From assembly GCA_002320285.1 (NCBI GenBank), contig DCKE01000024.1:205797-229881 (forward strand): a stretch of 24,085 bases of DNA. Reading direction: 5' to 3'. Positions 1 through 8,106 of the stretch are shown piece by piece (the stretch's first letter is position 1; every line of letters begins with the position of its first letter). Under the pieces are notes generated by a model that searched no databases, had not been told where the DNA came from, and saw only the letters and a program-made list of their open reading frames with translations. The position numbers and the translations under genes are program-made. The DNA is from Flavobacteriaceae bacterium UBA1682 (GTDB lineage: Bacteria; Bacteroidota; Bacteroidia; Flavobacteriales; Flavobacteriaceae).

Positions 1-77
1 CGTGATTCGTAAGTCGTGATTCGTGAGTCGAAAGTCGAAAGTCGAAAGTCAACTCCCGAAAATCGACTCCCGAATAA
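1..77. repeat. Degenerate 7-bp tandem repeat array (11 units)
   Basis: The first 77 bases divide exactly into eleven heptamers, nearly all starting with CG. They are CGTGATT, CGTAAGT, CGTGATT, CGTGAGT, three copies of CGAAAGT, then CAACTCC, CGAAAAT, CGACTCC and CGAATAA. The phase holds without an indel across the whole array, so it is a true tandem array rather than loose low complexity. The array begins at the window edge and may extend further left. The same family appears in opposite orientation at the right edge. Function is unknown. Confidence 0.9.
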
Positions 78-139
78 AGGCATAAACGAATAGTCAAATA
101 CACATAATAATTGTACTTTTGTACAAATCAATCACCATA

Positions 140-583
140 ATGACAAATAACGATATTTTTAAAAAATTACGTGTTGCTTTGCAATTGCGCGATGATCAAA
201 TCATAGAAATTTTAGAATTAGTAGATTTTAGAATTTCAAAAGGAGAAATAGGGAATTTCTTTAGAGATCCTGAACATCCTAAATATGTTGAATGTGGCGA
301 TCAAGTTTTGAGAAATTTTTTAAATGCCTTAGTCATTCATTTGAGAGGAACTAAAGAAGAACCAAAAGTCCCGATGGATGTGATTAAATCTCACAAGCCT
401 AAACCTTCAAAAGAATACGATCAGAAAGACCGAAAAGATAGAGAGGCTCATTCAAGTAATGCGAAACCAAAAGTTTTTTCTAAATCGAGAGATAAAAAAC
501 CGGATCTGAAAAACAAAAAATTCAATCCACTGGGGAACGTCAAGTATAATAACGGAAAACCTAAAAAGAAAGACAACGAATAA
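140..583 (+). CDS. DUF1456 (YehS-like) protein, single domain with basic tail
   Basis: The protein has 147 residues when started at the ATG at 140; an in-frame TTG at 119 overlaps the likely promoter and is rejected. Residues 2-68 match the DUF1456 domain of E. coli YehS, with the pattern NNDIFKKLR, RISKGEIGNFFR, then ECGDQVLRNFLN. YehS has two tandem copies of this domain, whereas here there is only one. Residues 69-147 are a Lys/Asp/Pro-rich, strongly basic and presumably disordered tail. Biochemical function of the family is unknown; the basic tail could suggest nucleic-acid or ribosome binding, which is inference. A Bacteroidota -7 element, TACTTTTG, sits at 114-121 and gives a leader of about 15 bases; I see no good -33 partner. 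A terminator follows directly. Confidence 0.85.
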   Translation: MTNNDIFKKLRVALQLRDDQIIEILELVDFRISKGEIGNFFRDPEHPKYVECGDQVLRNFLNALVIHLRGTKEEPKVPMDVIKSHKPKPSKEYDQKDRKDREAHSSNAKPKVFSKSRDKKPDLKNKKFNPLGNVKYNNGKPKKKDNE

Positions 584-592
584 AACATAAAT

Positions 593-630
593 AAAACCGT
601 CGATGGAATCTCTTCTAGAGACGGTTTTTT
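593..630 (+). terminator. Rho-independent terminator of the DUF1456 gene
   Basis: AAAACCGTC (593-601) pairs with GACGGTTTT (620-628), followed by more T residues. It lies 10 bases after the stop codon. Confidence 0.85.
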
Positions 631-639
631 TTTAGATAT

Positions 640-673
640 AAAAAAGCCTGAACTTTAAAGTTCAGGCTTTTTT
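640..673 (-). terminator. Palindromic terminator of sucC, probably bidirectional
   Basis: This is a 34-base perfect palindrome. The GC-containing core GCCTGAAC (646-653) pairs with GTTCAGGC (660-667), flanked by A6 and T6. It works as an A-stem/T-tract terminator on either strand, and it ends 23 bases beyond the sucC stop. Confidence 0.85.
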
Positions 674-696
674 GATAAAACTATATATTGAATTGC

Positions 697-1890
697 TTAA
701 GACAAAGCAGCTTTAACTTGATCTGCAGCTTCTTGGAATTCAACAGCAGATAAAATAGGCATACCTGAATTATCAATTAATTCTTTTGCAATTTCTGCAT
801 TGGTTCCTTGAAGACGAACGATGATTGGCACATTGATCGTGTCTCCCATGTTTTTGTAAGCATCAACAACACCTTGTGCAACACGGTCACAACGAACAAT
901 TCCACCAAAAATGTTAATCAAAATTGCTTTAACATTAGGATCTTTTAAAATAATACGGAAAGCAGTCTCAACACGTTTAGCATCTGCAGTTCCACCTACG
1001 TCTAAGAAGTTAGCCGGTTCAAAACCTGCATATTTAATTAAATCCATAGTAGCCATTGCTAAACCAGCACCGTTTACCATACATCCAACTGTACCATCCA
1101 AATCAACATAGTTTAGACCTACTTCTTTTGCTTCAACTTCAATTGGATTCTCTTCTGAGATATCACGCATTTCAGCATATTCTTTTTGTCTGTAAAGTGC
1201 ATTGTCATCTAAAGAAACTTTTGCATCTACAGCTAAAATCTTGTCATCTGAAGTTTTTAAAACTGGATTGATTTCAAACATTGATGAATCACTTCCTACA
1301 TAAGCATTGTAAAGTGCATCTACAAACTTAACCATTTCTTTAAAAGCATTTCCTGATAAACCTAAGTTAAAAGCAATTCTTCTTGCTTGGAAACCTTGAA
1401 GTCCAACACTAGGATCTACTTCCTCTTTGAAAATTAAATGTGGTGTGTTTTCAGCAACATCTTCGATATCCATACCTCCTTCAGTAGAATACATAATCAT
1501 ATTACGACCGTTTGAACGATCTAAAAGTACTGACATGTAAAATTCAGAAGGCTCATTTTCACCTGGGTAATAAACATCCTCGGCAACTAATACGCGGTTT
1601 ACCTTTTTTCCTTGTGGTGGAGTTTGCGGAGTTATTAAGTCCATACCAATAATTTGACCAGCAATTTCTTTTACTTGATCTAAATTTTTAGCCAATTTAA
1701 CGCCTCCACCTTTACCGCGTCCACCTGCGTGAATTTGAGCTTTGATCACATACCAACCAGTACCTGTTTCTTCCGTTAATTGTTTTGCTTTTTCTACCGC
1801 TTCTTCCGCGTTGTTAGCAACATAGCCACGTTGTACTCTTACTCCGTAACTTGCTAATATTTGTTTACCTTGAAATTCGTGTAAATTCAT
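697..1890 (-). CDS. sucC: Succinate--CoA ligase [ADP-forming] subunit beta
   Basis: This is the beta subunit of the TCA-cycle enzyme that converts succinyl-CoA to succinate with substrate-level phosphorylation, acting in the cytoplasm as a complex with SucD. The 397-residue length is normal for the family. The N-terminal ATP-grasp domain opens with MNLHEFQGKQIL. The glycine-rich nucleotide loop GGRGKGGG is at 56-63, and the metal-binding FEINP and VDAK motifs are near 205-209 and 221-224. The C-terminal ligase domain carries NGAGLAMATMD (273-283), FLDVGGTA and NIFGGIVRCD (326-335). No sucD lies next to it, so the alpha subunit must be encoded elsewhere. A -7 element TATTTTTG is read on the minus strand at 1934-1927, without a clear -33 box. 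The start is the ATG at 1890. Confidence 0.98.
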   Translation of the reverse strand: MNLHEFQGKQILASYGVRVQRGYVANNAEEAVEKAKQLTEETGTGWYVIKAQIHAGGRGKGGGVKLAKNLDQVKEIAGQIIGMDLITPQTPPQGKKVNRVLVAEDVYYPGENEPSEFYMSVLLDRSNGRNMIMYSTEGGMDIEDVAENTPHLIFKEEVDPSVGLQGFQARRIAFNLGLSGNAFKEMVKFVDALYNAYVGSDSSMFEINPVLKTSDDKILAVDAKVSLDDNALYRQKEYAEMRDISEENPIEVEAKEVGLNYVDLDGTVGCMVNGAGLAMATMDLIKYAGFEPANFLDVGGTADAKRVETAFRIILKDPNVKAILINIFGGIVRCDRVAQGVVDAYKNMGDTINVPIIVRLQGTNAEIAKELIDNSGMPILSAVEFQEAADQVKAALS

Positions 1891-2354
1891 AGTGAAATAT
1901 GTTTAGCTTTAAATATAAACTGATTACAAAAATAACAAACTTCAATGGAAAAGCCTAATATTTTTACTACTTATCTGTTTTTTGACTGTTTCTATTTACT
2001 GAAGTAAATGATTGTTTTGACAATTGTTTTTTGTAGCGATATTATTGGTTTTAATCGCAGTCTACGCCCTGTTAAAAAGCCTGCGAATTTATGAATACTT
2101 CCACTACTGAGGCAAAATTGTAAGGCATCAGTTCGCAAATAACTAAATGCCAAGTCATAAACGCTAAATACCAATCGAGTAGATATATTTACCTAAAAAT
2201 ATGCTAAACTTGCTTTTAATTTTGGAATGATTGTGCAAGTATAACTTTCGATGCGCTACGCATAATTAACCTTGTGATTAATATAGGATTATTGCTAAGC
2301 TAATGACATTCGTTGGTTATTTAAAAGTACATATTGCCTTATAAATTTATATTA
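1891..2354. other. Gene-poor intergenic stretch
   Basis: About 460 bases lie between sucC and the next gene. An open frame of 60 residues on the minus strand (1992-2174) is possible, but it has no recognisable domain, start context or promoter. The stretch includes patches richer in G and C than the surrounding DNA, such as ATGCGCTACGCAT around 2249-2261. It may be a decayed gene or a dispersed genomic element; nothing here can be assigned. Confidence 0.5.
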
Positions 2355-3359
2355 ATGATGAAACAAAGTGACTTAATAGAATTAATTGGATTGTCATCGA
2401 CAGACCCTAAATTGGTATTGTTTTTTGAAAAATATCAATTGGGAAAATTACCCAAGACGATTACTGCCAACCAAGGGACTAAAAGTATTATTTACAAACC
2501 GCTAAATATTTCATTCTGGTTTAAATATCACATTACTAATGACCGATTTCAGCCACCTATAAGCCCCAAAAACGACGATTATAAATTCGCAGCTTATTTA
2601 TCTAGTATACAATTTAGTCATCAAGATGATTCCGCTAAAAAACCAGATCCAAAACCTCAAGATTTTTGGGATGTTATCCCCGCTCCCATTCTTTCTGTGG
2701 AAGCGATAGAAAAAATCATGGGTGAAGCTACCAATACCTATAGCGATCAGACGATTTATGAAATGAAAATGGATCCCGATACGGTGCTTAAAGTGTATTA
2801 TACTTGGGATAAGAAAAATAATTTGTCCGCTTGCAGTGCGGTAACAGTGATTGAACAGTCCGAATTAATTGGAAGTGTGTATTTCGAAAGTAGGTATAAC
2901 CAAGAGTCTTTCCCCTTTAGTAAAAGATGTGCCAATGTCATGGTGAAATGGTTATTTGATCGTAGATTTTTAAGTCTTAGTGATGCAATTTATAAAGAGG
3001 GACTGGCCGAAGACTCAGGTACTATTGTAAAATTTGTTCATCAATTTTTAAATGGGCATGTGTGGAACAATCAACTTATGCCCGTTGATTATTTGAGATC
3101 GTTTTTATACTATCTTCTGAGCAATACTAATTTTTATGATCATCAAAACAATAAGCATTGCTTTTATATACGCGATATAATTTTAATTTGTCTCGACAAA
3201 AAAGACAGCTTTGACTTTTTATATAATCAGGATATTAGTTTATCCGATCAATTCTTAAATGACATCATCTTTGATAGTCGCTTATATAATCAAATGTCGA
3301 TGATACTCAATTCCAAGTTTGATAATTTTATTAAACTAAAGAAAGGAATGCCAAATTAA
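2355..3359 (+). CDS. Uncharacterised protein, possibly two-domain
   Basis: I do not recognise this 334-residue protein with certainty. The start is placed at the first of two adjacent ATGs (2355, 2358), because the longer frame begins only with TTG at 2334. There is no signal peptide and there are no membrane segments. Residues 1-155 read like a helix-plus-sheet module (IELIGLSSTDPKLVLFFEKY, IIYKPLNISFWF, then LSVEAIEKIMGEA followed by alternating strands). That order resembles small domains found in immunity-like proteins of polymorphic toxin loci, but no toxin gene is nearby. Residues 160-334 are rich in aromatic and charged residues, with no motif I know. It stands alone between sucC and the yciO terminator. 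The family assignment is inference only; that it is a real gene is more secure, given its length and coding-like composition. Confidence 0.7.
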   Translation: MMKQSDLIELIGLSSTDPKLVLFFEKYQLGKLPKTITANQGTKSIIYKPLNISFWFKYHITNDRFQPPISPKNDDYKFAAYLSSIQFSHQDDSAKKPDPKPQDFWDVIPAPILSVEAIEKIMGEATNTYSDQTIYEMKMDPDTVLKVYYTWDKKNNLSACSAVTVIEQSELIGSVYFESRYNQESFPFSKRCANVMVKWLFDRRFLSLSDAIYKEGLAEDSGTIVKFVHQFLNGHVWNNQLMPVDYLRSFLYYLLSNTNFYDHQNNKHCFYIRDIILICLDKKDSFDFLYNQDISLSDQFLNDIIFDSRLYNQMSMILNSKFDNFIKLKKGMPN

Positions 3360-3419
3360 AGTCTTTTTACGATGGTGTAAAGTAAATTCGGCATGAAAAT
3401 ACACTTCGATATATAAACT

Positions 3420-3447
3420 AAAAAGCTGTCTACTTAGACAGCTTTTT
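3420..3447. terminator. Bidirectional terminator between convergent genes
   Basis: AAAAAGCTGTCTA (3420-3432) pairs with TAGACAGCTTTTT (3435-3447). It lies between the unrecognised gene reading right and the yciO-like gene reading left, and can serve both. Confidence 0.85.
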
Positions 3448-3452
3448 AACTT

Positions 3453-4073
3453 TTAGAAAATATCAATACTTCCTTTACCTTCTCTGATAACTTCGGGTTC
3501 CGGACCAGATAAGTCGATGATAGTAGATGCTTGATTATCTCCGAAACCACCATCGATAACAACGTCAACGATATTTTGCCATTTCTCAAAGATCAATTCG
3601 GGATCGGTGGTATATTCGACCAAAGCATCCTCATCGTAAATAGAGGTAGAAACAATTGGATTACCCAATTGTCGAACTAATTCTAAAGCAATGCTATTAT
3701 CGGGTACACGTATACCAACGGTTTTTTTCTTTTTAAACTCTTTGGGAAGGTTGTTGTTGCCTGGCAGAATAAAAGTATAAGGGCCGGGTAAACTTCGTTT
3801 TAATATTTTAAAAGTAGACGTTTCAATTTGCTTTACATAATCAGATATATTGCTCAAATCATGACACACAAACGAAAAATTGGCCTTATCGAGTTTAATA
3901 CCTTTGATTTTTGCTATTTTTTCTAAGGCTTTTGAGTTGGTAATATCACAGCCTAAACCGTAAACGGTATCAGTGGGATAGATAACCAATCCACCATTTC
4001 TGAGAATAGTCACAACCTTCGCAATTTCTTTAGCGTTGGGATTATCGGGATAAATCTTAATAAATTTTGCCAT
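3453..4073 (-). CDS. YciO-type Sua5/YrdC/YwlC family protein
   Basis: The 206 residues cover one complete YrdC-like fold. GGLVIYPTDTVYGLGCDI near residues 27-44 is the classic N-terminal signature of the family that includes threonylcarbamoyl-AMP synthase (TsaC/Sua5) for tRNA t6A37. The rest matches the YciO branch better: NFSFVCHDLSNIS, LPGPYTFILPG, KKTVGIRVPD and TIIDLSGPEPEVIREGKG. The (S/T)xN signature of TsaC/Sua5 is absent: this protein has STSIYDED where TsaC-type proteins have an STSxN pattern. There is no Sua5 C-terminal domain. It may therefore not be the main t6A enzyme. The start lies only 27 bases after the helicase stop, suggesting cotranscription with it. Confidence 0.85.
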   Translation of the reverse strand: MAKFIKIYPDNPNAKEIAKVVTILRNGGLVIYPTDTVYGLGCDITNSKALEKIAKIKGIKLDKANFSFVCHDLSNISDYVKQIETSTFKILKRSLPGPYTFILPGNNNLPKEFKKKKTVGIRVPDNSIALELVRQLGNPIVSTSIYDEDALVEYTTDPELIFEKWQNIVDVVIDGGFGDNQASTIIDLSGPEPEVIREGKGSIDIF

Positions 4074-4100
4074 AATGTTCCGTATTTACTACCGTATAAG

Positions 4101-6431
4101 TTAACCTAAAATTTGCAATTTTGCAAATCTTAAGAGTAATTTTTTTAAGCCGCCAACATCAAATTTAATCTCTGCTTTTTTATCGGCTCCTGCCCCTTCT
4201 AAATTGACAATCAATCCCTTTCCGAAGCGCTCATGCATAACCACTTGGCCCACTTCCAATCCGTAATCGACTGCTGACTTGGCTGCAGGTCCTGCATTAG
4301 TTGTTACGGGTTTTAGACGGCGAATATTATGATCAACTTTATCCTCTTGTTTTAAATAACTTGGTGGAGTTCCACTTTCGGGTTTTTGTTGACGCAATTT
4401 TGACTTGTCAACATCTCCAAAAATATCGCTATTGATACGCGGTTTATAACGGTAATTGGTTTCTGCAGGTGTTAAGTATTCCAAATACTGAGGGTCGATT
4501 TCTTCAATAAATCGCGAAGGTTCACTGTCGACCAGTTTTCCCCAACGATAACGAGATTGTGCATAGGTCAAATAAGCTTGATGCTCTGCTCGGGTCAAGG
4601 CCACATAAAACAATCTTCGCTCCTCTTCTAGCTCACTACGCGTACTCATACTCATGGCACTCGGAAACAGATCTTCCTCCATACCAACACAAAATACGGT
4701 TGGAAACTCCAATCCCTTTGCCAAGTGAATCGTCATCAAAGCCACGCGGTCATCATCGCCCTTGTCATTGTCTAGATCTGTAGCCAAAGCCACATCTTCC
4801 ATGAATTCACTCAATGCCCCACGAGCACCGTCAACCTCTTTCTGTCCATCGGTAAAATCCTTGATACCGTTGAGTAATTCTTCTATATTTTCCATTTTGG
4901 TAATTCCCTCCGGAGTACCATCTTTTTTTAATTCTTGTACCAGTCCCGATTTCTTGGCGACATGATCCGTTAAGAAATAAGCATCTTGGTTTTCGTTTAA
5001 AATCTGAAAACTCTTAATCATATTGACAAAATCCGTCAATTTATTTTTTGTTCCCGCTGTAATTTTTAAGTCGATTTTATCAATGTGTTCCATGATTTCA
5101 TAGATAGATCGCTTATAATGGTTAGCGGCAATGGTCAATTTGTCGATTGTAGTATGTCCGATACCACGTGCGGGATAATTGATAACACGTACCAGTGCCT
5201 CTTCATCCTTTGGGTTGATAACTAAACGCAAATAACTCAAGACGTCCTTAACCTCCTTGCGTTGATAAAATGACAATCCGCCATAAATTCTATACGGTAT
5301 GTCTCTTTTTCTCAAGGCATCCTCCATAGCTCTGGATTGGGCATTGGTACGATATAGAATAGCAAAATCACCATTTTTCTGTTGGTTACGCATTTTTTCT
5401 TCAAAAATGGTTCCAGCTACAAATCGTCCCTCTTCACCATCAGTCAAGGAACGGTGCACTTTTATCTTTGGTCCGAAGTCGTTGGCAGTCCAAACGATCT
5501 TTTCCAGTTTGACTTTATTTTTGTCTATAATGGTATTGGCAGCTTCAACAATGTTTTTGGATGAACGGTAGTTTTGTTCCAAACGATAGGTTTGTACGTT
5601 TTCGTAATCCTTTTGAAAGTTTAAGATATTATTGATATTGGCACCGCGGAAGGCATAAATACTTTGAGCATCATCTCCAACCACGCAAATGTTGTGAAAT
5701 CGATCTGATAAGGCTCTGACGATTAAATACTGTGAGTGGTTTGTATCCTGGTACTCATCAACTAATATATATCTAAAACGATCTTGGTATTTCATCAAGA
5801 CATCGGGAAAGCGCGTAAGTAGCTCGTTGGTCTTTAACAATAAATCGTCAAAATCCATAGCTCCCGACTTGAAACAACGGTCCACATAATGTTGGTATAT
5901 TTCACCCATACGCGGTTTTTTACTCATCGCATCTGCTTCCTGTAAATCAGGATTATCGTAGTATGCCTTGACTGTAATCAAGCTGTTTTTAAAGGATGAA
6001 ATTCTACTCAGAACTTGTTTGGGTTTATACACATCTCTATCGAGCTGCATTTCTTTGATGATTTGCCCAATCAAACGCAAACTGTCTTGTGAGTCGTAAA
6101 TCGTAAAATTGGAAGGATATCCCAACTTATCGGCCTCCGAACGCAATATTTTAGCAAATACAGAGTGAAAGGTTCCCATCCAGAGATTCTTAGCTTCGGA
6201 ACTACCGACGATTTGTGAAATACGCGTTTTCATCTCCCGAGCAGCCTTATTGGTAAAGGTTAACGAAAGAATATTAAAAGCATCTACCCCTTGATGCATC
6301 AAATAGGCGATACGCAAAGTCAAAACACGGGTCTTACCCGAGCCTGCTCCAGCGATCACAATCATTGGTCCATCCTTCTGTAGTACAGGCGCTTGTTGCG
6401 CCTCATTTAATTGACTTATATAGTTTTGCAT
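4101..6431 (-). CDS. UvrD/PcrA-type superfamily 1A DNA helicase
   Basis: This is an ATP-dependent 3'-to-5' DNA helicase for repair and for clearing replication or transcription conflicts. From the ATG at 6431 it has 776 residues; an upstream in-frame TTG (6452) overlaps the promoter and is rejected. Numbered from the ATG, the Walker A motif AGAGSGKTR is at about 27-35, LTFTNKAAREM follows, and the Walker B motif VDEYQDT is at about 224-230. Next come GDDAQSIYAFRGA, LEQNYRSS, GLEFPTVFCVGMEEDLFP and VALTRAEHQAYLTYAQSR. The last 55 residues (VMHERFGKGLIVNLEG) form the Tudor-like tail that contacts RNA polymerase in PcrA. Length and motif order are normal for UvrD/PcrA. It is the first gene of a two-gene unit with the yciO-like gene. 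Confidence 0.95.
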   Translation of the reverse strand: MQNYISQLNEAQQAPVLQKDGPMIVIAGAGSGKTRVLTLRIAYLMHQGVDAFNILSLTFTNKAAREMKTRISQIVGSSEAKNLWMGTFHSVFAKILRSEADKLGYPSNFTIYDSQDSLRLIGQIIKEMQLDRDVYKPKQVLSRISSFKNSLITVKAYYDNPDLQEADAMSKKPRMGEIYQHYVDRCFKSGAMDFDDLLLKTNELLTRFPDVLMKYQDRFRYILVDEYQDTNHSQYLIVRALSDRFHNICVVGDDAQSIYAFRGANINNILNFQKDYENVQTYRLEQNYRSSKNIVEAANTIIDKNKVKLEKIVWTANDFGPKIKVHRSLTDGEEGRFVAGTIFEEKMRNQQKNGDFAILYRTNAQSRAMEDALRKRDIPYRIYGGLSFYQRKEVKDVLSYLRLVINPKDEEALVRVINYPARGIGHTTIDKLTIAANHYKRSIYEIMEHIDKIDLKITAGTKNKLTDFVNMIKSFQILNENQDAYFLTDHVAKKSGLVQELKKDGTPEGITKMENIEELLNGIKDFTDGQKEVDGARGALSEFMEDVALATDLDNDKGDDDRVALMTIHLAKGLEFPTVFCVGMEEDLFPSAMSMSTRSELEEERRLFYVALTRAEHQAYLTYAQSRYRWGKLVDSEPSRFIEEIDPQYLEYLTPAETNYRYKPRINSDIFGDVDKSKLRQQKPESGTPPSYLKQEDKVDHNIRRLKPVTTNAGPAAKSAVDYGLEVGQVVMHERFGKGLIVNLEGAGADKKAEIKFDVGGLKKLLLRFAKLQILG

Positions 6432-6449
6432 AATTTCGATCCCAAAATT

Positions 6450-6480
6450 CAAAAATACTACTCCTTAACCGTTATAACAA
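6450..6480 (-). promoter_or_regulatory. Bacteroidota-type promoter of the helicase operon
   Basis: Read on the minus strand, TTG (6480-6478) is followed after 20 bases by TATTTTTG (6457-6450), fitting the TTG-N19-21-TAnnTTTG consensus. Transcription would start near 6445, leaving a short leader before the ATG at 6431. Confidence 0.7.
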
Positions 6481-6560
6481 GTTTTTTAACGGCTTAAAAA
6501 AATTTTGATAGTCTAGTAAAATTGTGTTTATTTTGGTGATTACTTAAACCGTTTGAATCT

Positions 6561-7088
6561 ATGCAGTTTGATTTTTTATTAGAGACCTTTTCTTACACTT
6601 TTCCAGCTATAGTTACTGGAGCTATTGCCTATTTTTATTTTTCAGAATTTGTCAAACAAAGCGATAGAAAAGATGCGGCCTTAGGGCAGGTTTCCACCTT
6701 GGAAAAGGACAAATTCACCTTGCGCTTACAAGCATACGAACGCTTAACACTTTTTCTAGAACGCAATGATCTGAAGAATCTATTAATTCGAATCGCGCCC
6801 ATTTCTAATGAGAAAACCGCCTATGAAACCTTATTGGTGCAACATATAGAGCAGGAATTTGAGTACAATTTGTCTCAACAAATTTATATATCTGAAAATC
6901 TTTGGATCGTAGTGAAAAATGCTAAAAATAGATTGTTACAAGAAATTGGCTCTCAGGCTTTAAATTCGAATAATCGCGATGCGAGCGAATTGCGCCAAGC
7001 CTTACTGAAAAATAGTTTTTTAGACAATAACCCTATAGCCTCTGCATTAGTAGTTGTTAAAGAAGAGGCACGTATATTATTGAGCTAA
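6561..7088 (+). CDS. Membrane-anchored conserved hypothetical protein of Bacteroidota
   Basis: The 175-residue protein has one predicted membrane helix near the N terminus (residues about 10-30, FSYTFPAIVTGAIAYFYF). It continues as a mostly helical cytoplasmic region containing LRLQAYERLTLFLER. I associate this architecture with small conserved proteins of Bacteroidota of unknown function, but I cannot name a domain securely. There is no lipobox or catalytic motif. It reads away from the helicase gene and is followed after 52 bases by the alpha/beta hydrolase, so the two may share a transcript. A promoter is not clear; the sequence before it (TTTTG at 6503-6507, TATTTTGG ending near 6535) only approximates the consensus. 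Confidence 0.75.
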   Translation: MQFDFLLETFSYTFPAIVTGAIAYFYFSEFVKQSDRKDAALGQVSTLEKDKFTLRLQAYERLTLFLERNDLKNLLIRIAPISNEKTAYETLLVQHIEQEFEYNLSQQIYISENLWIVVKNAKNRLLQEIGSQALNSNNRDASELRQALLKNSFLDNNPIASALVVVKEEARILLS

Positions 7089-7140
7089 AGAATTTGTCTA
7101 CAAAAAGGACTAGTATATAAAGAGATTAAATAACCTATCC

Positions 7141-7929
7141 ATGGAAAAATATATTTTATCTACAGACGGTGTAAAATTGCACTACACGGACACTGGCAAA
7201 GGTAATACCTCCATAGTTTTCGTACACGGTTGGCTTGGAAATGCTAATTGGTGGAACAGTCAAGAGCATTTTTTAAAGGACGATTACAACGTCGTTAAAA
7301 TAGACTTAGGCGGGCATGGAAAATCCGATAGAACTAGGAAAAATTGGACTGCGGAACAATATGCTGATGATATTAAAACGGTGGTAAACCAGGTCAATGC
7401 GGCCGATGTTATACTAGTCGGACATTCGATGTCTGGTGCCTATGTGCTGCAAGCAGTGCTAGATCTTCCTCATGTAAAAGCCCTTATTTTAATAGATACG
7501 TTAAAAGATTTAGATCAGGTCTTTACACCTGAACAAGCCGAGCAGTACATGTTTGGTTTTTACCGTAATGACTTTAAATCAGCCATTGAAGACATCATGC
7601 CGGCCTATCTTTTTGTTGAAGAGACGCCTATTTCAGTAAAACAACAGCTTCAAAATGAATTCCTTCAAAACGATTCTGAACTGGCTATAAATGCATTGAA
7701 GCCTTTATATGAAATGGATGTCCAGAAACTGTCTAAAATGATTACTATTCCAGTGAGAGGAATTCTTTCCGATTCGGAGGGCATTGATTTGAATAGCAAT
7801 AACAAATACTTTAAAGACTACGACAGTATGGTTATTAAAGCAACCGGTCATTATCCGATGCTTGAGAAACCCGAAGAGTTTAATGCCGCGCTAAAAATGG
7901 TTTTAGAAGAATTAAAACTTCAAAAATAA
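7141..7929 (+). CDS. Alpha/beta hydrolase
   Basis: This is a 262-residue cytoplasmic hydrolase with no signal peptide. The oxyanion segment HGWLGN is at 29-34, followed by DLGGHGKSD (55-63) and the nucleophile elbow GHSMSG with Ser96. A likely acid, Asp211, lies in LSDSEGID, and the catalytic His237 is in ATGHYPMLEKPEEF, which is characteristic of the fold-6 hydrolases (proline iminopeptidase, haloperoxidase and ester hydrolase relatives). A helical cap lies at about residues 120-195. The triad is complete, so the enzyme should be active, but the substrate cannot be read from the sequence. It follows the membrane-anchored hypothetical by 52 bases. Confidence 0.92.
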   Translation: MEKYILSTDGVKLHYTDTGKGNTSIVFVHGWLGNANWWNSQEHFLKDDYNVVKIDLGGHGKSDRTRKNWTAEQYADDIKTVVNQVNAADVILVGHSMSGAYVLQAVLDLPHVKALILIDTLKDLDQVFTPEQAEQYMFGFYRNDFKSAIEDIMPAYLFVEETPISVKQQLQNEFLQNDSELAINALKPLYEMDVQKLSKMITIPVRGILSDSEGIDLNSNNKYFKDYDSMVIKATGHYPMLEKPEEFNAALKMVLEELKLQK

Positions 7930-8040
7930 AAACGGCGTAATGTTCCATTATTCAAAGGGTTAAATTCGAAACCGTTTTGCTTCAATAGATGCGAGGACTC
8001 GAATCATAAGCTTTGTTAGCGCGACATTATCCATAATAAA

Positions 8041-8073
8041 AAAGAGGCCGTATTTTTAAAATACGGCCTCTTT
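8041..8073 (-). terminator. Terminator of ettA, palindromic
   Basis: AAAGAGGCCGTATTTT (8041-8056) pairs with AAAATACGGCCTCTTT (8058-8073). It lies just past the ettA stop and could also terminate transcription coming from the hydrolase gene. Confidence 0.85.
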
Positions 8074-8106
8074 AGTATTGAAGTATTGATTTTAGAAAGT
8101 TAAAAA

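Noticed and set aside
1..77. CRISPR-like repeats
   Set aside because: The repeats are 7 bases long, contiguous and without spacers, and no cas genes are present.
6432..6452. TTG start extending the helicase by 7 residues
   Set aside because: It overlaps the -7 box at 6450-6457, so it would lie upstream of the transcription start.
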